Shown here piece by piece: positions 48,793 through 57,766 of a stretch of DNA of 64,000 nucleotides (its first letter is position 1; each line of letters starts with the position of its first letter). Where the stretch lies: NCBI GenBank assembly GCA_902627595.1, contig CACOJO010000005.1:35844-99843 (forward strand), written 5' to 3'. Made by a program: the position numbers and the translations under genes. The DNA comes from an uncultured SAR86 cluster bacterium (GTDB lineage Bacteria > Pseudomonadota > Gammaproteobacteria > Magnimaribacterales > AG-339-G14). Below the pieces are notes generated by a model. It saw only the letters and a program-made list of their open reading frames with translations. It did not search any database and was not told the DNA's origin.

Positions 48793-49080
48793 TTAGTGTA
48801 CTTTATAAGAAGTTATGTCTTCAATGGAATCAATAGGTTCTTTATCTCGAATCCAATTTTCAAAATCCTCAATTTTGCCGCCTTACTGAATATGAAATCT
48901 TTCGTTGGAAAATAAGTGTCCATCGAATTCCCACAACCATACTTTGTTCTCTTGATCGTAATAAATATCTTTCTCTGATATTTCTTTATAAAGTCTATCG
49001 GACTTTTTGGATTTATTTATTAAATCGAGCAGGTCATCTCCAAACCAAAAGAGCCAGAAGACCAGACTAAAAACCAACAT
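48793..49080 (-). pseudogene. Small membrane-anchored ORF interrupted by one in-frame TAA (48883-48885)
   Basis: MLVFSLVFWLFWFGDDLL...RFHIQ*GGKIEDFENWIRDKEPIDSIEDITSYKVH*; reading frame continues with plausible protein sequence after the stop. Confidence 0.5.
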
Positions 49081-49104
49081 TTGAGCTTCGTTAAAAAATA
49101 TTAC

Positions 49105-49212
49105 TTATAAGTCAAAAATTATTTTAGGTTTCAATTGTTCCTCTTCTGATTTACTTATTTTCTTTGAAAGAGGTTTTTTTGCCTTTTTCACTTTTGGTTT
49201 TTTTAATTTCAC
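49105..49212 (-). CDS. Lysine-rich small protein (35 aa), translationally coupled
   Basis: GTG start overlaps upstream TGA (GTGA), strong SD GGAGGAG: VKLKKPKVKKAKKPLSKKISKSEEEQLKPKIIFDL*. Confidence 0.45.
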   Translation of the reverse strand: MKLKKPKVKKAKKPLSKKISKSEEEQLKPKIIFDL

Positions 49213-49919
49213 AGGGTCTCCTCCAATGTCGGCATACAATATTCTTGACCTTCTGAAAAAAAATCTCTCAAAGGTCCCCAGGCGTAGTATGAGTCAATAG
49301 GTACATATAAAAGCTCTGTCCAAACACGGCAGAAATTTCGAGGATCTTTTTCTAAAAGACCATGGGCGATGTTTGAATTTATCTCTCGATTGAATCTTGA
49401 TGCCCACCACCAGCCATCGGTAATTAAAAATAAAGAGAATTCTTGGTCTAATTGATGATACTGGGCAATTTCTTTAGGCCCTGCTTTAGAATTAAATTTG
49501 ATGAAATCGTTTTGTGTTTTGATATCTATCCCAGTCTTACAATCAGAATAATTCAATAGAACCGATTTACCATTATTTAGAACTTCAATGATGTCGTGCT
49601 TATCGCGAATGCGTTTCTGTGTGATTCCAAAAAAAGGACAGTTTTCATCAGCCATAATGCCTTGAAAAGATGTGTGTGCTGAAATTTGATGTCGATAAAG
49701 AGCCCAACTGGCAATTGTTATCGAATTCTTTTTGGCATCGCTATAAAGCATGGTTGAGCCGTCCTCTTCCAAATAAATTAAATAGGACATGAATTCGGAA
49801 AAGTCCGGCTCAGGTTGGTCTTCGAAGACAGGAGAATTTAGGTAAACTAAAGAGCTGCTAAATGCTAATAGAACAATAATTTTTAGAACATTGTTTGAGT
49901 TATTGAATAGATTTCTCAT
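49209..49919 (-). CDS. Hypothetical membrane-anchored/secreted protein
   Basis: 236-aa ORF with N-terminal TM; no recognised family. Confidence 0.65.
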   Translation of the reverse strand: MRNLFNNSNNVLKIIVLLAFSSSLVYLNSPVFEDQPEPDFSEFMSYLIYLEEDGSTMLYSDAKKNSITIASWALYRHQISAHTSFQGIMADENCPFFGITQKRIRDKHDIIEVLNNGKSVLLNYSDCKTGIDIKTQNDFIKFNSKAGPKEIAQYHQLDQEFSLFLITDGWWWASRFNREINSNIAHGLLEKDPRNFCRVWTELLYVPIDSYYAWGPLRDFFSEGQEYCMPTLEETL

Positions 49920-50011
49920 TTACAGATTAGTCGTAATTTACCGAGGAAAGTTCGTAGAATAAATTTTATTCACGACATAATTTGTCGCATTTCTGAATTA
50001 AATTCTTCTCT

Positions 50012-50221
50012 ATGAGTGAAAAGGACCAAAAACTTTCTGAGCTTTCTGAGGAAGAATATCAAGAAACTCTACGTGAAATTAGTGAGCGGTTGGGATTAAA
50101 AATACTCCCTGAGGATCATCCTGTTTATCAAGAACCACCAACGATAATTTTAAAGCCTCTTTCACCAAAAAAATCTTTAGATAGAAATAAAGATGAGGAA
50201 GAAGAACAGAATTCTAATTAA
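50012..50221 (+). CDS. Hypothetical small acidic protein
   Basis: 69-aa ORF MSEKDQKLSELSEEEYQETLREISERLG... Confidence 0.55.
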   Translation: MSEKDQKLSELSEEEYQETLREISERLGLKILPEDHPVYQEPPTIILKPLSPKKSLDRNKDEEEEQNSN

Positions 50222-50457
50222 CCATTATCTCCTATGGTTTAATTCCTCCTGGTCACTGACTGGGAGGTCCTATTCAAAGAATTTTAGACTCAAAGCATTT
50301 ATACCTATGTTTAAGAGAATTAACTTTTATCTTAGCTACTTATAGGGCTGTATTTGAACTTGAATATACCAATACATTTATTGAAGCTTGCTGCAATCTT
50401 GCGCACAAAAACCAAAATTTCTTGAAATCTATGAAAACAATACTGTAGATTTGACTT

Positions 50458-50706
50458 ATGAAAAATAAAATTAATGATTTACAAGAGTTCATTGATAAAC
50501 AAAGAGACTCTGTCAAGAAGAAAGTAAGACAAAAAGCCATAAGCAGAACTGAGTCAAACTTAATTCTTAATGGTAGGTCTATTGAAGAGATTTCTGACGA
50601 TGATTTGGAACATCTAATAGCTGACGAAGAAGACAAAATCTGGCAAACAATGAAAACAAGCGGGGTTGCAGCAATTGCAGCAATATTTGGGATTGCTTGG
50701 TTTTAA
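50458..50706 (+). CDS. Hypothetical small protein with C-terminal TM
   Basis: 82-aa ORF; charged helix then GVAAIAAIFGIAWF; TAATG overlap with next gene. Confidence 0.6.
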   Translation: MKNKINDLQEFIDKQRDSVKKKVRQKAISRTESNLILNGRSIEEISDDDLEHLIADEEDKIWQTMKTSGVAAIAAIFGIAWF

Positions 50707-51080
50707 TGATAAGAGCATTTCTTCAATTAGCCTTAGTTGTTTGGTTTATAGAAAACCTAAAAACAATATTCAGAGCACTATTACCTTTCCTGATAATTAT
50801 ATTTTTTTTTACACCTCTTTACTGGCTCTGGGATCCAAAACTTTCAGATATTGGCTATGGCATTCATCTATTAGTTTTTTATTCTATTTTGTATCTTTTA
50901 GCATTTTTGAGAGCCTACTTTATCTTAAAAAGCTCAACAACAAATTATCGCAATAAAAAAATGATAGAAGCAAAAAAGGCGCTATCAAGAAATAGAGATA
51001 GATTGGAAGCATTACGAGATTTAGAAAAGTATCCTAATCTTGAAAGAAGAAAAGATAAAATATTAAAAGGAAACTCCTAA
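50706..51080 (+). CDS. Hypothetical two-TM membrane protein
   Basis: Start refined to ATG 50706 overlapping stop of preceding ORF; C-terminal basic helix. Confidence 0.6.
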   Translation: MIRAFLQLALVVWFIENLKTIFRALLPFLIIIFFFTPLYWLWDPKLSDIGYGIHLLVFYSILYLLAFLRAYFILKSSTTNYRNKKMIEAKKALSRNRDRLEALRDLEKYPNLERRKDKILKGNS

Positions 51081-52912
51081 TTAAGCTCCCTTGGAGGATC
51101 ATTTTTAAGCATATAATTTATATCTTCTTTTTGTATCTGTTTTGAACCAATCAACACTGCTTTTTTATACTTGCTATCTAGAAGAGAGCACATGTATATT
51201 CTTCCTTGCTCATCTGTTCCATTAGAAATTTTACTTGACTCGAACCAATTCTTAGAACCTTTTATTTTTCTAAAATTGTTTACTTGGTTATTGTCTAAAT
51301 ATTTCAGCTCTCTAGCGACGAATTTGGTTTCTTCATAAAATTTACTAAGAGTTTTTTGTCCTCTTTGAAGAAGATATAAATTATCAAACATCACTTCCCA
51401 ACTTTCAAAAAACTTATAACTTTCTTTTTCTTTTTTAAAATCTTTAGCTTGTAAGACTTCTAATTCCTTTTTCATGAGCTCCAAATCTTTATTTTTGTTT
51501 GCTAATTCTTTTTTTAATTCTTCATTTTCATTTAAATAAATATCTAGTAATTCCTCATTTTCATTGTCATTTATTTCAATAGAGCCTGCAATTTGAGTCT
51601 TAGTTTCTTTTTCAATGGCAGTATTAGCTGAGATTTCCGACTCCATCAATTCTAAATCTGCTTCCATTGCTGCCGCATCCATGGCATTTTGTTCATCAAT
51701 GGTTAGAAAACGATCGTGGTTAAAATCCCAATTTCCCATATTTTTAGCTTCATAGTTTTCTAGAATTTCTCCATATTCATTTTTATAAAACAAATGATCT
51801 GGTTCAAGACTTGTTCCGATTCCGGCTCCATAATCTACTTTCTGTAATGTATAAAACCCATTAGTAAGATTTAATTTCGGAACATAAAAATCATCTAAAG
51901 AAAGACTATGCTTTTTTATGGTTTCAGTGACTGCAAATAGGTCCAAAAATAATTGATAAATGAACTCATCAGAAATTGATAAATCAAATCTAATCCAATA
52001 TTCATAAAATTTGTTGTTCTTAGACTTTTGAGAAGATTTTCTGCACTCAAAGTCAACTTCTCCAAAAATTTGCTCGAAATTATATGTTTTGGAAAGGGCA
52101 TTTATAGGATTTATTCTCAATTTACCGTTGAAGTAAATTAAGTCTTGATTTGAAAAAGGTCCAAACTCCTTATTGATTTGGAACCAATTAGAATAACTAT
52201 ACTCCTCTTTTTTCCATTTATTCTTTAAAGAATTATTATTTAGCCTTCTAATTATTTTATTTTGAGAATCTACTTCATTTTTTATAAAACCTGGCCAGGA
52301 CGCTAGAGAACAGTAGTCTCTTGGTTCAGATAGTATCTTAACAATATCTTCATACCTTTCTTCACCATTAAAAGAAACATATACATACCAATCTGATCTG
52401 CCGATGAACCAATCTTTTTCATAAGTTAGTGGTTGAAAATCACTCAGATTTTTTTCGTTAAAAAATAGATGATTTAGATACAGTGATGTCGTATCGTCTT
52501 TTTTTATGAGCGTTTTTTCTTCCTTTGGCTTTTCAAATATTAGATTGTTTAGCGACTCTAATTGAAATTTGTCTTTTTTATCTTCGGAAACCCGAGGTTG
52601 CAAAATCGAGGTTGGTTGTTCATGAGCATGCTCTTTATTTTCTGCTTTATCAGAAAAAATAGGTAAATCTTCCAGCATTGTAAGTGCTTGAGATTCACTA
52701 ACTATAGGACAGTCTTCTACCCTGAAGGTATTGCTATCTTCTGGATTATAGAAATTGTTGTCGTATAAGATAAAAACCTCTCCTGAAATGTTAACTCCTG
52801 CAAAACCATCTGGTCTTATTCTTACTGATCTTCTGTAAAGTAAAGAATTTATAAGTCGCTTATGAAATTTTTTGTTTTTGTCAGGAAAGTAAACTCTAAT
52901 TTTTTTGCTCAT
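51077..52912 (-). CDS. Uncharacterised 611-aa protein with internal coiled coil, third gene of RecQ/DprA cluster
   Basis: ORF begins 3 nt after DprA-like ORF end; coiled coil NENEELLDIYLNENEELKKELANKNKDLELMKKELEVLQAKDFKKEKESY. Confidence 0.75.
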   Translation of the reverse strand: MSKKIRVYFPDKNKKFHKRLINSLLYRRSVRIRPDGFAGVNISGEVFILYDNNFYNPEDSNTFRVEDCPIVSESQALTMLEDLPIFSDKAENKEHAHEQPTSILQPRVSEDKKDKFQLESLNNLIFEKPKEEKTLIKKDDTTSLYLNHLFFNEKNLSDFQPLTYEKDWFIGRSDWYVYVSFNGEERYEDIVKILSEPRDYCSLASWPGFIKNEVDSQNKIIRRLNNNSLKNKWKKEEYSYSNWFQINKEFGPFSNQDLIYFNGKLRINPINALSKTYNFEQIFGEVDFECRKSSQKSKNNKFYEYWIRFDLSISDEFIYQLFLDLFAVTETIKKHSLSLDDFYVPKLNLTNGFYTLQKVDYGAGIGTSLEPDHLFYKNEYGEILENYEAKNMGNWDFNHDRFLTIDEQNAMDAAAMEADLELMESEISANTAIEKETKTQIAGSIEINDNENEELLDIYLNENEELKKELANKNKDLELMKKELEVLQAKDFKKEKESYKFFESWEVMFDNLYLLQRGQKTLSKFYEETKFVARELKYLDNNQVNNFRKIKGSKNWFESSKISNGTDEQGRIYMCSLLDSKYKKAVLIGSKQIQKEDINYMLKNDPPRELN

Positions 52913-52914
52913 AT

Positions 52915-54033
52915 TTAGTCATCTAGAACATCAGAATTTCCAAAAAGGTCTTTCTGTCTTTCTATATTCAAATTTTTAATTGTTTTTGATACCTTAGCTT
53001 TTTTTTCAGTAGGGTAGTCTAAGCACGAAATTTTATTTTTGGTTAAAAAAGATTTAACTGCAGTTTCTGTTTTTTTTTGAAATCCAGCTATGTCTTTGAC
53101 GGTCAAATTAGCAAAGTCAATTTCTTTTTTTATATTTTTAATTTTTTCAATGTTTATTTCTCTGATGGATATAGCTCCTTTTGAAAGAAATTCTTCATTT
53201 ACTTTGTTATTTTTTGAGTTTTGGAAATAAACACTCGAATATTTACTTTTTAAATTTTCAATAACCCCAGCCCAGGTGCCTCCAGAAGTTTTATTACATT
53301 CTGGAACAATAACAGCGTCTGCCAAAGCATGAATATACTTGTTCCTTCCCATAACTCTTCCTATGCTCCAAGTTGCATCTGGTAATTCCGTTGAAAGAAG
53401 TATCAACCTTTGTTTGAGAAGATACTTTCGATTTTTTTCTTTTATGCTTTCTTTTTCTAAATCATTTGCTACTACATGTATGACAAGTCCTTCATTTTCC
53501 AGAGCGCTTTCTTGAGCCGAACTGTCAATGCCTTTTGCTCCTCCAGATATAACAGTAATTAATTCTTCTGCGCATCTAGCTGCTATTTTTTTTGAATATT
53601 TCTCTGCTGAAATCGAACATTCTCTTGGACCCACGATGCCTATTGAACTTCTATTCAAGTCATCTTTATTACCCACTCCAAATAAAATTGGCATGTATCC
53701 TTCCTTAAATTTAATTTTAAAATTAATAGGATAATTTTCATCGAAATTACAAAGCACCCAAATACCTCTTTTTTCCCATTTATCCAAGAATAAACTTAAC
53801 GAATATCCAGCGCTTAGCAATCTAGATATTCGGATTTTTTTTATACCTAAATCTCTTTCTATGTCTATTAAGAAATTCGAGTTAGAAGCCACAGAAGAAA
53901 TTTGTTCTTCGGAACTTTTCAAATAAGTCAGTAATTTTGAAAATTCTTTTGGGCTTAGAGATTTTGTTTCTTGAGAGTTTGAAAAATTAAATTTTAACAA
54001 AAGACTTATCTTTGCTGCTTCAGAGATATTCAT
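52915..54033 (-). CDS. DprA/Smf-like DNA-processing protein (SLOG/Rossmann)
   Basis: SIGIVGPRECSISAEKYSKKIAARCAEELITVISGGAKGIDSSAQESALENEGLVIHVVA; INPE-like ending region; DAVIVPECNKTSGGTWAGV. Confidence 0.85.
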   Translation of the reverse strand: MNISEAAKISLLLKFNFSNSQETKSLSPKEFSKLLTYLKSSEEQISSVASNSNFLIDIERDLGIKKIRISRLLSAGYSLSLFLDKWEKRGIWVLCNFDENYPINFKIKFKEGYMPILFGVGNKDDLNRSSIGIVGPRECSISAEKYSKKIAARCAEELITVISGGAKGIDSSAQESALENEGLVIHVVANDLEKESIKEKNRKYLLKQRLILLSTELPDATWSIGRVMGRNKYIHALADAVIVPECNKTSGGTWAGVIENLKSKYSSVYFQNSKNNKVNEEFLSKGAISIREINIEKIKNIKKEIDFANLTVKDIAGFQKKTETAVKSFLTKNKISCLDYPTEKKAKVSKTIKNLNIERQKDLFGNSDVLDD

Positions 54034-54036
54034 TAT

Positions 54037-56241
54037 TTAGTCTCGAAATGCTCCAGAATCTATATTGGCCAAGGCAAACGGATATACTTTTTTTATTCCA
54101 TGTTCTCTGAGTAGAGCGGAACAAACCGTAAAAGTCCATTTAGATTTTACGATGTCATCTATAAGAAGAACCACCGTATCATTGAGGTTAGTGGAATTTT
54201 TTACTGAAAAAACTCCATCTATATTCCTTTTTTGATATTGTGTATTTTCCATTAATTTTTGTTGTTTGTTTTCCCTGATTTTTTCGAGACATTCTTCAAA
54301 CGGATACCCAAGACTTACTGATAAATTTTTGCAAAACAAACTTAAGCTTTGACTATTTCGTGATGGCACAGGGACAATCACAAGATTTTTGCTTTGGAAA
54401 ACTTCTGACCAGCCCCTTATTAATTTCAATGACTCCTCAAGAAGGATTTCATCAAAGCCATTGTCTTTACCTTCTTTAATTTTTGGACCATACATTGAGT
54501 CTGTGTATTGGCAAAGTGCTTTACCTTCTTCAGCAATATGGTGAGGTTTTATGCTCCCATGAAATTGAGGCCAATATTTAAATGGTGGTTTTTCCCACCG
54601 TTTTCTTGGCGTGATAGGAATTTCAAGCGATTTTAAAAAAGCTTTTGCTCTTTTCCTTGACTCATCAGATATCGCGAACGAAGGTTTCAAATCATCATCA
54701 AGGCAAAATGAACAGTTACCACATTCTTCAACTTCCGCGTCTCCTAAAGAGCGAGATAAAAATTTTGTTAGACATTCTTCTTCTTCCAAATATAGATTCA
54801 TTTCTTCCCACTCTTTTTTCCTAAGCCTGGTTATTGTTGAAATTTTTTCTTCATCGATCTGAAGCGGATTAGGTGTTCTTATCCAGTGTCTTATTGGTCT
54901 ATTCCCATTTTTTTTCGAGGGTTTTTTTGTTTCTAAAATTGGAGGATTTTCTAGAGTTGCTAGAAATTTCAAACATTTTTCAAGTCTGCTTTTGTTGATA
55001 TTTAAGAAATCAGTCATTTCTTCAAAAGAACTTTCTCCATGGTTATCTAAAAAATTTATTATTTCATTTAAATCTTTTATCTTTGGAAAAGCATCATCGA
55101 TAAAAAAATTATTAATGTCTTTATCTTCTTCTCCTAATAAACAAGTTCCAAATGCTTCATCAATAGCTCTTCCAGCTCGACCTACCTGCTGATAGTAATG
55201 TATGACGGATCGAGGAGTCTGATAGTGATAAACAAAACCTAAATCAGACTTATCAAATCCCATACTTAAAGCATTAGTAGCAACCAAAACATCGATTTCG
55301 TTGTTTATTAGTTGATTTTCTAATTTTATTTTTTCTTCTTTAGGATGAAGAGAGCCGTAATAAGGATGGGCCAAAATTCCATTCTCTCTTAACCAACTTG
55401 CAACTTTTATGCTATCTCTGACTGTGAGAGTGTAAATTATCCCGGCGTATTTCATGCCTTCTGCTTTCATTCTTCTAATATCAGTTTCAAGAATACAAAG
55501 CCTCTCTTCAACAGACAAAGCTTTTTTTACCCTTAAATTTATAGTGGATCTAGTTAATTGACCTCTTTGAACTTTGATATTCGCATCTAACTCTTTATGC
55601 AAATCCATGACAACTCTTTCATTGGCTGTCGCTGTAGTTGCTAAAAGAGGAGTCTCGTTTGGCAAGTTGGAGATTATATTTTTTATCCTCTTATAATCTG
55701 GCCTAAAATCATGGCCCCAATCAGAAATACAGTGAGCTTCATCAACAATCATCAAGGGTATTTTGTTTGCCATTGGAGCAAGACATTGTTCTGTAAAATC
55801 CCTGTTAGAAAGCCTTTCTGGAGAAATAATCAACATGTCTAATTCATTAGATAAAAATCTAGTTTGCGCTTCTTCATTTTCTTTTTGGGTTTGTGCAGAA
55901 TTTATTGTATCCATTCTAATTATTTCATTAGAAGATAAAATTTGATTTCGCATTAAAGCTAAGAGTGGGGAGATGAGCAACGCGGGCCCAGGAATAAAAT
56001 CCGGTTGATTTAGATGCTGATCATAATAATCGGGGTCTCTCATAATTTTACTGGCAATGAAGTAGACCATACTTTTTCCCCAACCAGTTCTTTCTACTAA
56101 TAAGAGTTTTCTCCTATCTTTTACAACTGAAAGTATTGCCTCTAATTGATTCTCTTTGAATTTTGCATCAGGACCAAGTGCTTTTTCTAATATTAATTGG
56201 GCTTTTTTTTCAAATGGATAGCTAAATAAATCTTGTGACAT
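54037..56241 (-). CDS. RecQ-like ATP-dependent DNA helicase fused to C-terminal ComF-like phosphoribosyltransferase domain
   Basis: VERTGWGKSMVYF, VDEAHCISDWGHDFRPDYKRI, QVGRAGR, RecQ-type Zn ECLTKFL...CGNCSFC; C-term VPVPSRNSQSLSLFCKNLS...DTVVLLIDDIVKSKWTFTVCSALLREHG. Confidence 0.88.
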   Translation of the reverse strand: MSQDLFSYPFEKKAQLILEKALGPDAKFKENQLEAILSVVKDRRKLLLVERTGWGKSMVYFIASKIMRDPDYYDQHLNQPDFIPGPALLISPLLALMRNQILSSNEIIRMDTINSAQTQKENEEAQTRFLSNELDMLIISPERLSNRDFTEQCLAPMANKIPLMIVDEAHCISDWGHDFRPDYKRIKNIISNLPNETPLLATTATANERVVMDLHKELDANIKVQRGQLTRSTINLRVKKALSVEERLCILETDIRRMKAEGMKYAGIIYTLTVRDSIKVASWLRENGILAHPYYGSLHPKEEKIKLENQLINNEIDVLVATNALSMGFDKSDLGFVYHYQTPRSVIHYYQQVGRAGRAIDEAFGTCLLGEEDKDINNFFIDDAFPKIKDLNEIINFLDNHGESSFEEMTDFLNINKSRLEKCLKFLATLENPPILETKKPSKKNGNRPIRHWIRTPNPLQIDEEKISTITRLRKKEWEEMNLYLEEEECLTKFLSRSLGDAEVEECGNCSFCLDDDLKPSFAISDESRKRAKAFLKSLEIPITPRKRWEKPPFKYWPQFHGSIKPHHIAEEGKALCQYTDSMYGPKIKEGKDNGFDEILLEESLKLIRGWSEVFQSKNLVIVPVPSRNSQSLSLFCKNLSVSLGYPFEECLEKIRENKQQKLMENTQYQKRNIDGVFSVKNSTNLNDTVVLLIDDIVKSKWTFTVCSALLREHGIKKVYPFALANIDSGAFRD

Positions 56242-56605
56242 AACATGTAAATTTAAAGAATCAAATAAAAAAAAGACTCCATAGAAAGCACTAGATTTTA
56301 CAAATTTTTTGTCTTCATCATCGACAACTATTCTTTATTTTTTTAAATTTAGTATAAAAAAAACTTCCTGTCTTTATTTTCTATTTGAAAGCCTCATAGA
56401 AAATAATTCTCTTTTTTTTAGTTATGTTGGTTTAATTATTTAAGAAAATTAATATTTGATTTATTTTGGAAGAAGTAGAAAACTTAAAAATTAGTTACAG
56501 AAATCTAAAAGATGAGAAGTTTATTGGAAATGATTTTCTTAGACCTTGTTAAAAAATTTAGAAACCTGGCACAGATGTTCTTTGGAATTACCCACTCTAG
56601 AAATA

Positions 56606-57751
56606 CTAATTTACGTCTTTAGTTTCTTCGGAGCTATCGCTAAGCTCTTTTACCTCTTCGACATTTAAATTTTGATCTTTGATTAAGTTTCTTGATCTTC
56701 CGGGTAAATATTTGTTCCAGCTTTTTCTGAATTGTTCCATGGAGTCTTGCGCCTTGGCGATGCCTTTTTCTGCTTCTATAAAATGAGTATCTAAGAAACC
56801 TATTGCTTGAATCAATTTTTCAATAAGCTCTCTAAAAACATCTTTTTTTGATTCAAATTCTTCTTCCAATAGGCCCTCATTAAACATGTGTAATATCGGA
56901 ATAAGCATCGCAGGCGGCGATACAAATACATTGTTCTTTCTACTCAATTCTAGAATATCAGACTCTATTTCGTTCATTACAGTAAGATACATCGCTGAAT
57001 TTGGAACAAACATAATTGTAAAAGGAACTGTTTTGTTATCTAACTCTGCATATTTCTTTTTGCCTAATGTTTTGATATGAGATTTAAAGTTCTCACACAG
57101 TCTTTCCAAATGTCTTTTTTTTGTTTCGTCATCATTAGACTCAACCATATTCGCAAATTCTTTCAATGGAGATTTGGAGTCGATAACAAACCACCTTTTT
57201 TTCTTTGTTTTTACATAAAAATCTGGTTTAAACGTTTCCCCATCTTCATTTTCTTTCTTTTGTTGTTCTAAAAAGGTATGGCCCTCTACAAAACCAATTG
57301 CCGTTAGAAGGGCACTCAATGCAAGTTCACTTTCTTGTCCTTGTTTTGTTGGGTTTGTCAGATTAGTTGTCCATTGAGTAAAAATTTCTCTAAACTTGTT
57401 CAAGGACTCTATACTGCCTGCATTACCCTTTTTCCAAGTAGCATTTGTTGCTTGTAATTTTTCATTTAAATCTTTTAGTGCTTTCTCTATCTCTTCAGTT
57501 TTATTTGCAACAAGTGTTTTCATTACAGTGCTGATTTCTGTTTTTTTGTTGTCTAGATGATTTTTAACGCTTTGTTTCTCCTCCTCTTCTCTTTCTTCAA
57601 TGATTTTTTTTGATCTAGCGACCAACTCTTCTTTAACTGAAGAAAAAAATTTGTTAAAAATTACTTCACCTAATGCAGGAACAGTGAGAACTAATATTAA
57701 AGCTATAAAAATACCTAGTAAAAAACCCAAAATAAAATAAATTGCCATCAT
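56606..57751 (-). CDS. RmuC-like DNA recombination protein
   Basis: N-terminal TM plus coiled coil; FKPDFYVKTKKKRWFVIDSKSPLKEFANMVES, FVPNSAMYLTVMNEIESDILELSRKNNVFVSPPAMLIPILHMF. Confidence 0.82.
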   Translation of the reverse strand: MMAIYFILGFLLGIFIALILVLTVPALGEVIFNKFFSSVKEELVARSKKIIEEREEEEKQSVKNHLDNKKTEISTVMKTLVANKTEEIEKALKDLNEKLQATNATWKKGNAGSIESLNKFREIFTQWTTNLTNPTKQGQESELALSALLTAIGFVEGHTFLEQQKKENEDGETFKPDFYVKTKKKRWFVIDSKSPLKEFANMVESNDDETKKRHLERLCENFKSHIKTLGKKKYAELDNKTVPFTIMFVPNSAMYLTVMNEIESDILELSRKNNVFVSPPAMLIPILHMFNEGLLEEEFESKKDVFRELIEKLIQAIGFLDTHFIEAEKGIAKAQDSMEQFRKSWNKYLPGRSRNLIKDQNLNVEEVKELSDSSEETKDVN

Positions 57752-57766
57752 TTATATCTCTTAATT

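Noticed and set aside
50230-50275. Weak hairpin CCTCC...GGAGG downstream of 50221
   Set aside because: Short stem without T tract; not enough for a terminator call.
50340-50636. 98-aa minus-strand ORF
   Set aside because: Overlaps 50458-50706, which has a coupled downstream gene; serine-rich shadow-frame composition.
56512-56621. 36-codon plus-strand ORF MRSLLEMIFLDLVKKFRNLAQMFFGITHSRNTNLRL
   Set aside because: Overlaps RmuC 3' end and a competing frame; no SD; probably chance.
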